Shown: positions 34,023-43,602, counted from the stretch's first letter. The stretch: DNA of 64,000 nt from Aldehydirespirator sp965220485 (GCA_965220485.1 OZ244832.1:3596001-3660000), one strand, 5' to 3'. The notes: generated from the sequence alone by a model not told the origin. Numbers and translations: made by a program.

Positions 34023-35375
34023 ATGAGCATTACAGACGCCCCCCGTGCCGACGCCGCCAACGCCGAGGAAGCCGATCCGGCCGACGGCCCCCGGCCCGCT
34101 GCGCCGGCCACCGGTGCCGAGAGGGTCAGCCGACGCGAGCCGTCCGCGGTGCTGCGCATGTCGGAGGCCGCCGCGGCCGGCATCGGAGGCGATCCCGACG
34201 ACCCCGACGACGATGAATTGGTGCTGTTGAACATGGGCCCGTCGCACCCGTCGACCCACGGCGTGCTACGGCTGATGCTGGAGCTTTCGGGCGAGACGGT
34301 GCTGCGCTCCAAGCCGGTCATCGGCTACCTCCACACCGGCATGGAGAAGACCGGCGAGCAGCTCACCTACATGCAGGGCGGCACCAACGTGACCCGGATG
34401 GACTACGCCTCGCCGCTATTCAACGAGCTTGCATTCTCGCTGGCCACGGAGCGGCTGCTGGGCATCGAGGTGCCCGAGCGGGCCACCTGGATCCGCATGC
34501 TGATGTGCGAGCTCAACCGGGTCAGCTCGCATCTGCTTTTCATGGCCACCAACGGCATGGACCTCGGCGCGCTGTCGATGATGATCTACGGCTGGCGCGA
34601 GCGCGAGGAGGTGCTTCGCTTCTTCGAGAAGGTCACCGGCCTGCGCATGAACCACAACTACATCCGGCCCGGAGGGGTGGCTGCAGACCTGCCCGCCGAC
34701 TGGCGCACCGACGTGGCCGAGCTGATCGAGCTGATCGAACCCCGCCTCGACGAGTACGACACGCTGCTCACCGGCCAGCCCATCTGGCGCGAGCGGCTCC
34801 AAGGGGTGGGCATCATCACCGCCGCCGAGGCCCTCGCCCTCGGGGTCACCGGGCCGATACTGCGAGGCGCGGGCATGGCTTGGGACCTGCGGCGCGACGA
34901 GCCCCACCTGTTCTACGACCAGATGGACTTCGACGTGATCGTGGGCATCCACGGAGACTGCTACGACCGGTACGCCATCCGCCTCAACGAGATCCGCGAG
35001 TCGCTGGGCATCGTCTCCCAGATTATCGACGCCATGCCCTCAGGCGACTATCGCACGCAGGACAAGAAGGTGACGCCGCCGCCCCGGGCCCGCATCGACG
35101 CCTCGATGGAGGCGCTGATACACCACTTCAAGATCTTCACCGAGGGCTTCAAGGTTCCCCCCGGCGAGGCCTACGCCGCGGTGGAGTCCCCCCGGGGAGA
35201 ACTCGGCGTGTACCTCGTGAGCGACGGCACCTCGGTGCCGTACCGGATGCACGTGAGAGCGCCCAGCTTCGTGAACCTCCAGACCCTGCCCCATCTGATG
35301 CAGGACGGGCTCATCGCCGACGGCGTGGCCATCATCTCCTCCGTCGACCCGATCATGGGGGAGGTGGACCGGTGA
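34023..35375 (+). CDS. nuoD: NADH-quinone oxidoreductase subunit D
   Basis: The 49-kDa quinone-site subunit, 450 residues: NMGPSHPSTHGVLRL, IGYLHTGMEKTGE and the C-terminal DPIMGEVDR. The first 60 residues are an Ala/Pro/Asp-rich extension not needed for the fold. Its last codons and stop are copied three times behind the gene. Confidence 0.96.
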   Translation: MSITDAPRADAANAEEADPADGPRPAAPATGAERVSRREPSAVLRMSEAAAAGIGGDPDDPDDDELVLLNMGPSHPSTHGVLRLMLELSGETVLRSKPVIGYLHTGMEKTGEQLTYMQGGTNVTRMDYASPLFNELAFSLATERLLGIEVPERATWIRMLMCELNRVSSHLLFMATNGMDLGALSMMIYGWREREEVLRFFEKVTGLRMNHNYIRPGGVAADLPADWRTDVAELIELIEPRLDEYDTLLTGQPIWRERLQGVGIITAAEALALGVTGPILRGAGMAWDLRRDEPHLFYDQMDFDVIVGIHGDCYDRYAIRLNEIRESLGIVSQIIDAMPSGDYRTQDKKVTPPPRARIDASMEALIHHFKIFTEGFKVPPGEAYAAVESPRGELGVYLVSDGTSVPYRMHVRAPSFVNLQTLPHLMQDGLIADGVAIISSVDPIMGEVDR

Positions 35376-35489
35376 GGTTCGGTGTCGTGGTGACGAACGA
35401 GGTGGACCGGTGAGGTTCGGTGTCGTGGTGACGAACGAGGTGGACCGGTGAGGTTCGGTGTCGTGGTGACGAACGAGGTGGACCGGTGA
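35361..35489 (+). repeat. 38-bp tandem repeat forming three coupled 13-codon ORFs, nuoD/nuoE junction
   Basis: GAGGTGGACCGGTGAG occurs at 35361, 35399, 35437 and 35475, a strict 38-bp period. Each unit codes VRFGVVVTNEVDR from a GTG that overlaps the preceding stop (GTGA): 35372-35413, 35410-35451 and 35448-35489. The last stop overlaps the nuoE GTG. Each small ORF ends EVDR, exactly like NuoD. Confidence 0.9.
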
Positions 35490-36100
35490 GTCTCAGCGCC
35501 GCCAACGAGGCGCTGGCCGACGAGATCATCTCCTGGTTCCCCCGGCCCCGCTCGGCGCTGATCCCGCTGCTGCACCTGGCCCAGGAGCAGGACGGGTACC
35601 TGACCGACGACGCCATGCGCCGCATCGGCGAACTGGTCGGAGCCACGCCGGCCGAGGTGAAGGGCACGGCCGGTTTCTACGAGATGTTCCGCTTCGAGCC
35701 GATCGGCACGTACCTCGTGAATGTCTGCACCAACATCTCGTGCCTTCTGTGGGGCGGCGAGGAACTGCTGGAGCACGCCTGCGAATCGCTGGACGTGGAA
35801 GTAGGCGGCACCACCGACGACGGCACGTTCACCGTCGAGGAGGTGGAGTGCATCGCGGCCTGCACCGAGGCCCCCTGCCTGCAGGTCAACTATCGCTACC
35901 GGGGGCGAGTGACCCCCGACGACTTCGACCGGCTGGTCGAGGACCTGCGCGCCGACCGTCTGGACATCCCCCGCCACGGTGCACTGTCCACCGTGAGGCA
36001 GTCGATCCCCGCCGAGCGTCTCGCCGGGGTCGTCCCGCCGGAGCAGGCCCGCGCGGCGCCGGTCTGGCTAGAGGCCGCGCGGATAGGAAGCGATTCATGA
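35486..36100 (+). CDS. nuoE: NADH-quinone oxidoreductase subunit E
   Basis: The 24-kDa [2Fe-2S] subunit, 204 residues. LIPLLHLAQEQDGYLTDDAM is the thioredoxin-like domain entry. Cluster ligands are CTNISC and, about 40 residues on, CIAACTEAPCLQVN. It works with NuoF in NADH oxidation. GTG 35486 is coupled to the last repeat ORF. Confidence 0.95.
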   Translation: MSLSAANEALADEIISWFPRPRSALIPLLHLAQEQDGYLTDDAMRRIGELVGATPAEVKGTAGFYEMFRFEPIGTYLVNVCTNISCLLWGGEELLEHACESLDVEVGGTTDDGTFTVEEVECIAACTEAPCLQVNYRYRGRVTPDDFDRLVEDLRADRLDIPRHGALSTVRQSIPAERLAGVVPPEQARAAPVWLEAARIGSDS

Positions 36101-36249
36101 GGTGCTTCACTACCAGCCGAGCGAGGCCGTGGGCCCGAGCGGCCCGTGAGCGAAGCGAACAAGAGCGGGAAACACGGCCCGAGCGGCCCGTGAGCGAAGC
36201 GAACAAGAGCGGGTATTGCGAACGCAACGAAGCTGAGGCGGTCGGCTGA
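36097..36249 (+). other. 50-codon junction ORF made of the dispersed repeat, nuoE/nuoF
   Basis: ATG 36097 overlaps the nuoE stop (ATGA) and the frame stays open through two copies of the dispersed repeat (36115-36213, core GCCCGAGCGGCCCGTGAGCG) until a TGA that overlaps the nuoF ATG. The Arg/Glu-rich peptide (ARAARERSEQERE) is unlikely to fold. The insertion kept translational coupling. Confidence 0.6.
36115..36213 (+). repeat. Dispersed gene-end repeat, copies 4 and 5 in tandem
   Basis: Two tandem copies of GGCCCGAGCGGCCCGTGAGC followed by GAAGCGAACAAGAGCGGG, the first preceded by CCGAGCGAGGCCGTGG as in copies 1 and 2. Confidence 0.85.
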
Positions 36250-37676
36250 TGGATGAGCAGGCGGCGACAGACGGCTACATCGCGCATGCGCCCGGCTATG
36301 TGGACAACGACGGTCCGAAGCTGATCACGAGCCGCTTCGTGCACGATGACTCGTTCACCCTGGCCCGGTACCGGGCCACCGGGGGCTACGAGGGGCTCGC
36401 CGCCGCGCTGGAGATGACTCCCGCCGCGGTGCATGAGGAAGTGCGAGCGGCCACGCTGCTGGGTCGGGGCGGTGCTGGGTTCCCTGCCGGCGTCAAGTGG
36501 GGCTTCCTGCCGCCGGGCAAGCATCCCTACTACCTCGTCGTCAACGGCGACGAGAGCGAGCCGGGGACCTACAAGGACCGCCTGCTGATGGAGCGCGACC
36601 CCCATCAGCTCATCGAGGGATGCCTGATCGCGTGCTACGCGCTGGGCCTGCAGCAGTGCTTCCTGTACGTGCGGGGCGAGATGGTGCTGGCCCAGGAGCG
36701 AATCGCAGCCGCCCTCAACGACGCCTACGCGGCCGGCTACGTGGGACGGGATATCTGCGGGAGCGACTTCTCCGTGGACATCGTCATGGCGTGGGGCGCG
36801 GGCGCCTACATCGTGGGCGAGGAGACCGCGCTCATCGAGAGCCTGGAGGGCCGCCGGGGCATGCCCCGCCTCAAGCCTCCTTACTTCCCGGCCGCGGTCG
36901 GCCTGTACGGCCAGCCCACGATCGTCAACAACGTGGAGACGCTCGCCAACCTGCCGTGGATGATGGTCAACGGGGCCGACGCCTATCGCCAGTACGGCTC
37001 GGAGTCGTCGCCCGGCACCCGGATGTTCGCGGTGTCGGGCCACCTTCGTCGCCCCGGGGTGTACGAGGTCGAGCACGGGGTGACCACGTTCCGGGAGCTG
37101 ATCTATGGCGACAACTTCTGCCGGGGGATCCGCGACGGCGGCGAGCTGAAGATGTTCATCCCCGGCGGGGGCTCCGCCCCCTGGTTCTTCGCCGAGCATC
37201 TGGACCTTCCGCTGGAGGCTCGCCCGGTGGGCGCGGCCGGGTCGATGCTCGGATCCGGTGCCATCGTGATCATGGACGAGACGACCGACGCGGTGCGGGC
37301 CGCCTGGCGGGTGGTGAAGTTCTTCGCACGCGAGTCGTGCGGGAAGTGCACGCCGTGCCGCGAGGGCACCACCTGGCTGGAACAGATCCTGCGCCGCATT
37401 CTCGATCGGGAGGGTCGGCCGTCCGACATCGACCTGCTGCTCGACATAGGCGACAACATAAGCCCCGGCCCCTATCCGGTGGCCGCCCACGACGGACTCG
37501 AGGCTGTGCCGTTCCCGCCCCGCCAGACCACGATCTGCCCCCTCGGACCCTCGGCGGTAGCGCCGGTGGTGTCCACGATCCGCCGCTTCCGACACGAGTA
37601 CGAGTCCAAGATCACCCGCCGCGACCCGATCCCGCTGACTGTCGAGCCACCGGTGCCCTCCGGTGCGGGTCGCTGA
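36249..37676 (+). CDS. nuoF: NADH-quinone oxidoreductase subunit F
   Basis: The 51-kDa NADH/FMN subunit, 475 residues. GRGGAGFPAGVKWGF is the FMN/NADH loop, VVNGDESEPGTYKDR and GAGAYIVGEETALIESLEG follow, and the N3 cluster motif is ESCGKCTPCREG. It is the electron entry point of complex I. The normal next gene nuoG is 6.1 kb away because of an inserted cassette. Confidence 0.96.
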   Translation: MDEQAATDGYIAHAPGYVDNDGPKLITSRFVHDDSFTLARYRATGGYEGLAAALEMTPAAVHEEVRAATLLGRGGAGFPAGVKWGFLPPGKHPYYLVVNGDESEPGTYKDRLLMERDPHQLIEGCLIACYALGLQQCFLYVRGEMVLAQERIAAALNDAYAAGYVGRDICGSDFSVDIVMAWGAGAYIVGEETALIESLEGRRGMPRLKPPYFPAAVGLYGQPTIVNNVETLANLPWMMVNGADAYRQYGSESSPGTRMFAVSGHLRRPGVYEVEHGVTTFRELIYGDNFCRGIRDGGELKMFIPGGGSAPWFFAEHLDLPLEARPVGAAGSMLGSGAIVIMDETTDAVRAAWRVVKFFARESCGKCTPCREGTTWLEQILRRILDREGRPSDIDLLLDIGDNISPGPYPVAAHDGLEAVPFPPRQTTICPLGPSAVAPVVSTIRRFRHEYESKITRRDPIPLTVEPPVPSGAGR

Positions 37677-37756
37677 TTGGCGCGATGCTGTAGTCCCGTT
37701 CCTGTCCGCCGGGCACCCGCGCGGTTGGGCGCGAAGAGGGTTTGCCCGGGGGCGGC

Positions 37757-37788
37757 GGGGCAGTTAGGCTGCGGGGCAGTTAGGCTGC
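37757..37788 (+). repeat. 16-bp tandem duplication behind nuoF
   Basis: GGGGCAGTTAGGCTGC occurs twice without spacer in the gap between nuoF and the cassette. Confidence 0.85.
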
Positions 37789-37844
37789 CGGTCCGAGCCA
37801 CCCCTCGCAACCGCATGTCTGGTCACAAGCAAAGGACGTGAATC

Positions 37845-39798
37845 GTGTTTGGTCTTACTCTCCTAGTTGCATCTGTCGCCTCGCTCGCGGCCGTGCTTGT
37901 CTTGCGGCCCGGGGGGGGGGGGGGGCGTAGCTGCCCCTAGCCTCTCGGCGAACGGGGACGGCATCGCGCGGCGTCGCGCTCTAGCCGTGGCCGCGATAAT
38001 GTCGGTGGTCGCCGCTTCAGCCGTCAGTGCTGGCCCATCTGTTGCGCAAGAGAACGACATGCATGTCTTCTCTGGCACAGTCACATCCGCGGACGGGGCG
38101 GCGCTGGCCGAAATGAAGGTCAGCGTCTTCTGTGTGTGGTGCGCCGAGGAGCCTACTTCCGATCCGTCCCGGGACGCGGCGCGACCGTGGTCCGCGACAT
38201 CTACACGGCTCCTGGGCGAGGTCGTCACCGGCGCTTCCGGTGACTGGACGGTGTCCGTGGCCGAGCCGGAGTCGGGAAATCCCTTGGTCATCGCATGGGA
38301 TCCTGACGGCGATCATGCGTTCGCCGAGGTCAAAGGGCTCCTAGGCTGGGCGGACATCAGCGGCTTGGAGACGTCGCTCGTCGACGGCGGGAGGCTCTCC
38401 GGCCGCATCCTGGCCGACGGCGGGACGCCGCCGACGGAGGGCTTCGTTCTCATCGGCCCCTCCGGGCGGGGGAATCGTCTGCTATGGTTCGGCTTCAGCC
38501 TTGTCGTCTCGGACGACGGCGAGTATCTCACGCCCGGACTTCCCGACGGAGACTATGCGTTGAGGTATCCGGGCGGCCGCTATCCCGGCAGCCTGGAGGC
38601 ACCGTATGTGGCTGGCGGGCTCTTTCCGCTCGGCACCATCTCAGGCGGCCACGACACGTCGGCAGACCATAGCCTGGCCCAGTACAGCAGCATTCAGGGA
38701 CGCGTGACCGACGGCTCGAGCAACGGCCTGGGCGGAGTCAGTGTGTATGCCAGCCCGGTCGGTGCAACGGTCTCGAAGTTCTACGCCTCGCCCGTCGGCG
38801 GCGGGGGTCACGCGACGACCTCGGACGACGGTTCTTACACCATCGATTCCGTTGTGCCGGATCTCTACATCCTCAGGTTCGAGCCTGCCGACGATACTCA
38901 CGCTGCTGACTACCTGGCGACGAATGTTCCGAATGCCGGTGGTCTGCGCGGCGCCGACGTCCAGCTCGGCCCCGGCGGCACGATCTCGGGGCATGTCCGC
39001 CATGTCGAGACGGGAGAACCTAGAGCCGATGCTCTTGTTCGTCTCTGCACCGACGGGCCCGAAACAGCATGTGTGAGACGCTCGTGGACCAACGACGCGG
39101 GATACTTCGAGTTCGTCGGAGTCGCCGCCCGATCCTACCGCCTGATCGTCTATCAGTATCCGCTGCCCGATGTCGAGAAAGCAATCGTCTTGGATGAAGG
39201 TGGCCAAGAAGAAGTGGAGTTCGGGATCGGATTCCGGGGAGCATTCAAAGATGATGAGGGTGCGTTCAACGAGGAAGCGTTCAATAGTCTCGAGATGGGT
39301 GGCATCCTCGCGGGCACCGAGTGCGACCTCGCCATGATCTGTCCGGACGATGCCATCACGCGTGCCACGATGGCGGTATGGCTCGGCCGGGCCCTCACCG
39401 GGGAGGAGCCACAGCCGATCGAAAGCTCGCGGTTCGCCGATGTGATCGCGTGGTCCCCCGCTGCGGCGCACATTGAACGTTTCGCCGATCTGGGCGTAAC
39501 AGAAGGATGCGGAGACGGCAGCCGCTTCTGCCCCGACGACGCCGTGACCCGAGCCCACATGGCCGTGTTCCTGTCGCGCGCCTACAACCTGCCCGAAGGT
39601 CCCGATCCCAACTTCTCCGATGTGCCGCACGATGCCTGGTACGCGTCAGACGTGGCCAAGATCGCGGCAGCCCGCATGACCAAGGGCTGCACGACAGACC
39701 CACCCAGCTACTGCCCGGAGCAGCAGGTCACCCGCGGACAGATGGCTGTCCTCATCCACCGGGCGCTTGAAACGCTCGCAGGGGTCGACCAGCCCTGA
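37845..39798 (+). CDS. Exported SLH-like surface protein, frame broken at a G15 tract
   Basis: GTG 37845 has an ideal AAGGA ribosome site and starts FGLTLLVASVASLAAVLVL, but runs into a TAG just after a G15 tract (37911-37925). The long frame (from 37867 in another phase) continues with a second signal-like segment (RRRALAVAAIMSVVAASAV), several carboxypeptidase-regulatory-like beta domains (HVFSGTVTSADGAALAEMKV, then repeats of the type ISGHVRHVETGEPRADALV) and three C-terminal SLH-like repeats (VTRAHMAVFLSRAYNLPEG). Removing one G (G14) or adding two (G17) would join start and body into about 650 residues. It is a phase-variable or misassembled gene; an unrecognised internal start is the alternative. 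Confidence 0.7.
37911..37925 (+). repeat. Poly-G tract (G15) near a surface-gene start
   Basis: Fifteen G residues lie 66 bases after the GTG start. The upstream and downstream halves of the gene are in different frames across it. Confidence 0.9.
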
Positions 39799-39915
39799 GT
39801 CGAACCAGCGGGCACGCGGTGCGCGGCCTGTCGCTCCTGCCCCAACCGGCACGTCACCCCGGGCGGGGTACGCCCCCAGGGACCGGGCGACGATCTCGGG
39901 GCGCAGCAGTCCGCG

Positions 39916-40569
39916 ATGATGCCATCGACGGTCGCGCCTCTAGCCGATGCATCGGGCGAGGCATCACTCGCATTGGATCTCGAGGCCGCGAGCCGGCTCG
40001 CGCCGTCGGTCGCGGTACCGGCGGACTGTCAACCGCCTCCGCTGCACACGCCGCGGCTGATGCCGAATGCGCCCCGCAGCTATCGCTCGGGCACGCACCA
40101 AGGTCTCGACTTCGTTTGCCCCCGCGGGTCCCCGGCACGAGCAGTGCTCGACGGACGGATCGTGGTCGCTGTCGGCGACTATCGCGATCCCTCCCCGGCT
40201 GATCGCGCCGCCGTGCTCGGGACAGCCGCAGCGCTCGGCACCACCCCTGCGTACACGCTCGTCATGCTCTACGGCAATCATGTCGTGGTCGATCACGGCA
40301 TTGTCGACGGTGTCGGCCATGTGGTGTCGCTCTACGCTCACCTCGACGCGCGTGCTCCGTCGGTGAGGGTCGGCAAGGCGATCAGGGCTGGCGAGCCGGT
40401 GGGCCGCATCGGCAATACCGGCACATCCTCGGCGGCGGCCGGCAATCGCAGCCGAGGCGCGCGTCTGCACTGGGAGATTCATGTCGACGGCCGCTTCTTG
40501 GGAGCTGGTCTCTCCGAACCCGACACGCGGGCTATCTATGCCGCCTTGTTCGAGTACACGGACGGGTAG
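39916..40569 (+). CDS. M23-type peptidase domain protein with altered active site
   Basis: A 217-residue LytM-like protein. SGTHQGLDFVCPRGSPARAV gives the HxxxD zinc pair, then YGNHVVVDHG, VSLYAHLDA and GEPVGRIGNTGTS. The final motif, normally HLHFE, reads RLHWEIHVDG, so the zinc His is kept but the first, catalytic His is Arg. No signal peptide is seen from ATG 39916. It may bind peptidoglycan or activate another hydrolase rather than cut. Confidence 0.78.
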   Translation: MMPSTVAPLADASGEASLALDLEAASRLAPSVAVPADCQPPPLHTPRLMPNAPRSYRSGTHQGLDFVCPRGSPARAVLDGRIVVAVGDYRDPSPADRAAVLGTAAALGTTPAYTLVMLYGNHVVVDHGIVDGVGHVVSLYAHLDARAPSVRVGKAIRAGEPVGRIGNTGTSSAAAGNRSRGARLHWEIHVDGRFLGAGLSEPDTRAIYAALFEYTDG

Positions 40570-40587
40570 TCGGCGCCTTCGATTCTC

Positions 40588-41607
40588 ATGCTGGTGCAAG
40601 CCGAGCTCGGCGGCCTGTGCAGCGGCGAGGAGGGCCTGTGCAACAGGCGACCGGTCTTCTCGCTCGCGCTCGTTGCGGTGGGCGCGCTGGCGGTGAGCGC
40701 TGCCTGCGCGGGAGCGGTCCGGCCCGCCGCAAAAAATGCGCTTGAGATCGAGGCTGCCGTGCTAGACGCGTCGGAGCTTCAGGTGCCAGGCGGCGATCAT
40801 CGTTCGGCGGCGGTGCTCGCTGTGGACAATGTCACCGGGGAGCTCCTTGCCAGGGCGGTGGTCGGAGACGCATCGGCGGTGCCGCTGGGCGGTGGCTCTC
40901 GGCCTCCGGCCTCGCTGGCGAAGGTAGTCGTGCTGGCTGCGGTGCTCGAGTCGGGCGTGACGCCAGATCATATGTTCCGCGTGCCGAGGTGCATTGCACT
41001 GCCCGGTCGCTATGCGTGCGCCCGCAGCGCCGCAGAAACGAGTGTCGCCGAGGCATTGGTTCGTTCGAACAATCCTGCGTTCGTGATGTTGACAGACAGA
41101 GTCGGGCCTTCCGTCGTTGTCGAGTACGGATCCCGGGTCGGAATGGCTCTGAACCCGTCGCTGGCTCTTCCGCTGGGGATTGATCCGGTGTCGATGGAAT
41201 CCGTCGCGGCGCTGTTCGTCGCGCTGGCCAACGACGGTGAGACGCGCGACATCACAGACCGCGACGGGTCCGCCATCATCGGCGCGGCCGGCCGTCTTGT
41301 GTCCTCCAACACGGCCCGAGTGATGCGCGAACTGCTGCGACGCGCAGTGATCGACGGCACAGGTACGGCCGCGGACGGCCCTGACTCGCCGTACGGCAAG
41401 ACGGGCACCGCCGAGGGACGAACCGACGCTTGGTTCGCGGGAAGCACAGCCGCTTTCACGATTGTGGTTTGGGTCGGATCGAGTGACGAAGCCTCGGAGG
41501 CGGAGTCTTCCGGACACCGGAGCGGCCCTCTGAGCGGAGGCGGGCTGCCCGCGAGAATATTTCGAGCGGTGGCTGATGTGCTCGGTACCGGGCCTGGCCC
41601 CAGTTGA
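40588..41607 (+). CDS. Penicillin-binding-protein-like transpeptidase domain, exported
   Basis: A 339-residue protein with a signal segment (RRPVFSLALVAVGALAVSA) ending in a possible lipobox (SAAC). The three active-site motifs of a DD-transpeptidase are present in order: SLAK (SxxK), SNN (SxN) and KTGTAEG. There is no glycosyltransferase or dimerisation domain, so it is a minimal class. Together with the M23 gene it points to peptidoglycan work. ATG 40588 is the likely start. Confidence 0.85.
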   Translation: MLVQAELGGLCSGEEGLCNRRPVFSLALVAVGALAVSAACAGAVRPAAKNALEIEAAVLDASELQVPGGDHRSAAVLAVDNVTGELLARAVVGDASAVPLGGGSRPPASLAKVVVLAAVLESGVTPDHMFRVPRCIALPGRYACARSAAETSVAEALVRSNNPAFVMLTDRVGPSVVVEYGSRVGMALNPSLALPLGIDPVSMESVAALFVALANDGETRDITDRDGSAIIGAAGRLVSSNTARVMRELLRRAVIDGTGTAADGPDSPYGKTGTAEGRTDAWFAGSTAAFTIVVWVGSSDEASEAESSGHRSGPLSGGGLPARIFRAVADVLGTGPGPS

Positions 41608-43484
41608 ACGTGGCCGACAGGCAGCGCTGGCCCGCTAACACGGCTACCGGGTCGGGTGCCGGTTTGGGCGCGGCGCCTCGGCGACTTGGGCTGGCTTTCC
41701 CGTCCACCGAGCGACTGCCTGCAGTGCCGGCTACGGGCCTGACGATGGTCGTGGCTGGTGCCGCATTCGTCTGGGATCCGTGGGGGCTGAACGGCTACCT
41801 GGCCGTGAAGGCAGCAACGGCCGGGGCGGGTCTGGCGCTGCTCGTCGCGTGGCTCGTCCGACGCTCGGAATTGGCTCTGCCCGCACGGCTGTGGCTGGCG
41901 GTGGGCACCGCGCTGGCAGGTTTGATGGTGGCCGCGACTGCCGGGAGCGGCTCAGTCTGGCGATCGGTGCTCGGAGCTCCGCTGCGTCTTGAGGGCCTGG
42001 TAGCGTGGGCAAGTTTCGGCGCTGCGTTCTTGGCGGGTTTCTCGCTGAGGCGAGCGAGGCGAGACGCTACGGCCGCAACATTGGTTGATGCCGCAACCGT
42101 CGCCGTGGTTGCCGTCGGCTTGATCGGAGCGGTGGAGTTCGCTGGCATCGAGGTCGACGCCGACATGATCGAATTCCGGGGACGCGTCCGGTCGACGCTC
42201 GGGAACCCGACCGTCTTGTCGAGCTTCATGGTCTTGGTCGGCCCCGTTGCCGCGGTCGCCGCGAGGCGGGGTGGCTCTTGGCGCTGGGTTGGTGGGCTGG
42301 CAGTCGTTCTCGCCGCGGTCAACGTGGCGGCCGCGCAGACGAGAGCCGTCTTGGCGTCCGCTGCCGCAGTGGGATTCATCGCATTGCTGCTGGTTTCGCG
42401 AGGCCGGCGACGCTGGGCTATCGCAACCTTCGTGCCAGCTGCGGGGGCGGTGGCTCTTCTCAGCGGTCGTTGGCAACTGGCGGGCCACGAGCTACGGGGC
42501 CGCATCGCGATGTGGGAGGTCGCGGTGGCGGCTGTAGCCGACGATCCGCTGCTGGGAACAGGCCCCGAGACGTTCATCGCAAGCTACGGCGAGCATGTGG
42601 GCGACGAAACCGTCCGCGAGTTCGGCCGAGCGGCCGCGGTCGACAGGGCCCACAGCGGCGTGCTGGACTTCGCGGTGTCGTTCGGCTTGATCGCTGGCGC
42701 GCTCTACCTGGCGGTCCTGATATGCGTCGCTCTGCTAGCGCTGCGTGCGATGCGCAGCGGCGACGTGTTCCGAGCTGTCGTCGGGGCCGGAGTCGCCTGC
42801 TACGCGATTCAGCAACAGGCCTTCTTCGCCCACCCGAGCAACGACATGGTTTGGTGGCTGATGGTCGGCGTCCTCGCCGCCGATTCCGGTGTCGCGCGCC
42901 GCCTGCCCATCGTTGTGGCCGCGCTCATGCTGAGTGCGGCGACTGTTCTTGTCGTGAATGCCGGGTCTTCGATCCGCAACGACCGCCTTTACGAACGGGC
43001 TCTGGGTTCCGCTACGGCGGTTGAGGCGTTCGGCCTGCTGGAGGAGGCGGCCTCACACCGGCCCTTCGACGACTTGAGCTACATTCTGATGGGCGATGTC
43101 TTAACCCGGACTTCGGACGCGAGCGTCGTTGGGCGCGGGATCGACCGCATCCGTCGCGGGATGCAGCGCAACGAAGGCAACGAGTTGGTGGCTCTAGCCC
43201 TCATCGACGCACAAATGCAGGCTCACCGCCTCACATCGGACGGAGCCTTCGCGTTGAGCGCACATCGCGACGCCGCCGAACTGATCCGGGCACAGCCGGC
43301 CAATGGCGATGCCTATTTGAAGCGCGGCGTCGCGGCCTGGTACCTGGGCGACTTGGATGCCGCCCGCTCGGACTGGGAGCGGGCCGCGTTCCTGATGCCT
43401 GACCGCCCCGAGCCCAGAGAGAATCTGGCGGTGCTCTATACGCAGCGCGTGTACCCGACCGACGCAGCGCCTGGACCGCCGTAG
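41604..43484 (+). CDS. O-antigen ligase / Wzy-like membrane protein with TPR tail
   Basis: About 626 residues. The first 450 contain some ten membrane helices and the ligase-type periplasmic loop with RGRIAMWEVAVAAVADDPLL and GTGPETFIASY, as in O-antigen ligase/Wzy-like proteins. The last 170 residues are soluble and TPR-like (GDAYLKRGVAAWYLGDLDAA). It probably transfers or polymerises envelope glycans. TTG 41604 overlaps the previous stop; GTG 41610 is an alternative. Confidence 0.82.
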   Translation: MNVADRQRWPANTATGSGAGLGAAPRRLGLAFPSTERLPAVPATGLTMVVAGAAFVWDPWGLNGYLAVKAATAGAGLALLVAWLVRRSELALPARLWLAVGTALAGLMVAATAGSGSVWRSVLGAPLRLEGLVAWASFGAAFLAGFSLRRARRDATAATLVDAATVAVVAVGLIGAVEFAGIEVDADMIEFRGRVRSTLGNPTVLSSFMVLVGPVAAVAARRGGSWRWVGGLAVVLAAVNVAAAQTRAVLASAAAVGFIALLLVSRGRRRWAIATFVPAAGAVALLSGRWQLAGHELRGRIAMWEVAVAAVADDPLLGTGPETFIASYGEHVGDETVREFGRAAAVDRAHSGVLDFAVSFGLIAGALYLAVLICVALLALRAMRSGDVFRAVVGAGVACYAIQQQAFFAHPSNDMVWWLMVGVLAADSGVARRLPIVVAALMLSAATVLVVNAGSSIRNDRLYERALGSATAVEAFGLLEEAASHRPFDDLSYILMGDVLTRTSDASVVGRGIDRIRRGMQRNEGNELVALALIDAQMQAHRLTSDGAFALSAHRDAAELIRAQPANGDAYLKRGVAAWYLGDLDAARSDWERAAFLMPDRPEPRENLAVLYTQRVYPTDAAPGPP

Positions 43485-43602
43485 ACAAGCGGAAACGATG
43501 GCACGCGCGCGTCGCCGTGGACCTCGACCCCAGCCGGGGCGATTCGCAGCATGGGTGAGCCGCCGCGATGGGCCGCCCGTGGTGGTGCCGAATGTGTCCA
43601 CC

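Noticed and set aside
35361..35489. CRISPR-like array
   Set aside because: The 38-bp units are contiguous without spacers, and no cas genes are in the window.
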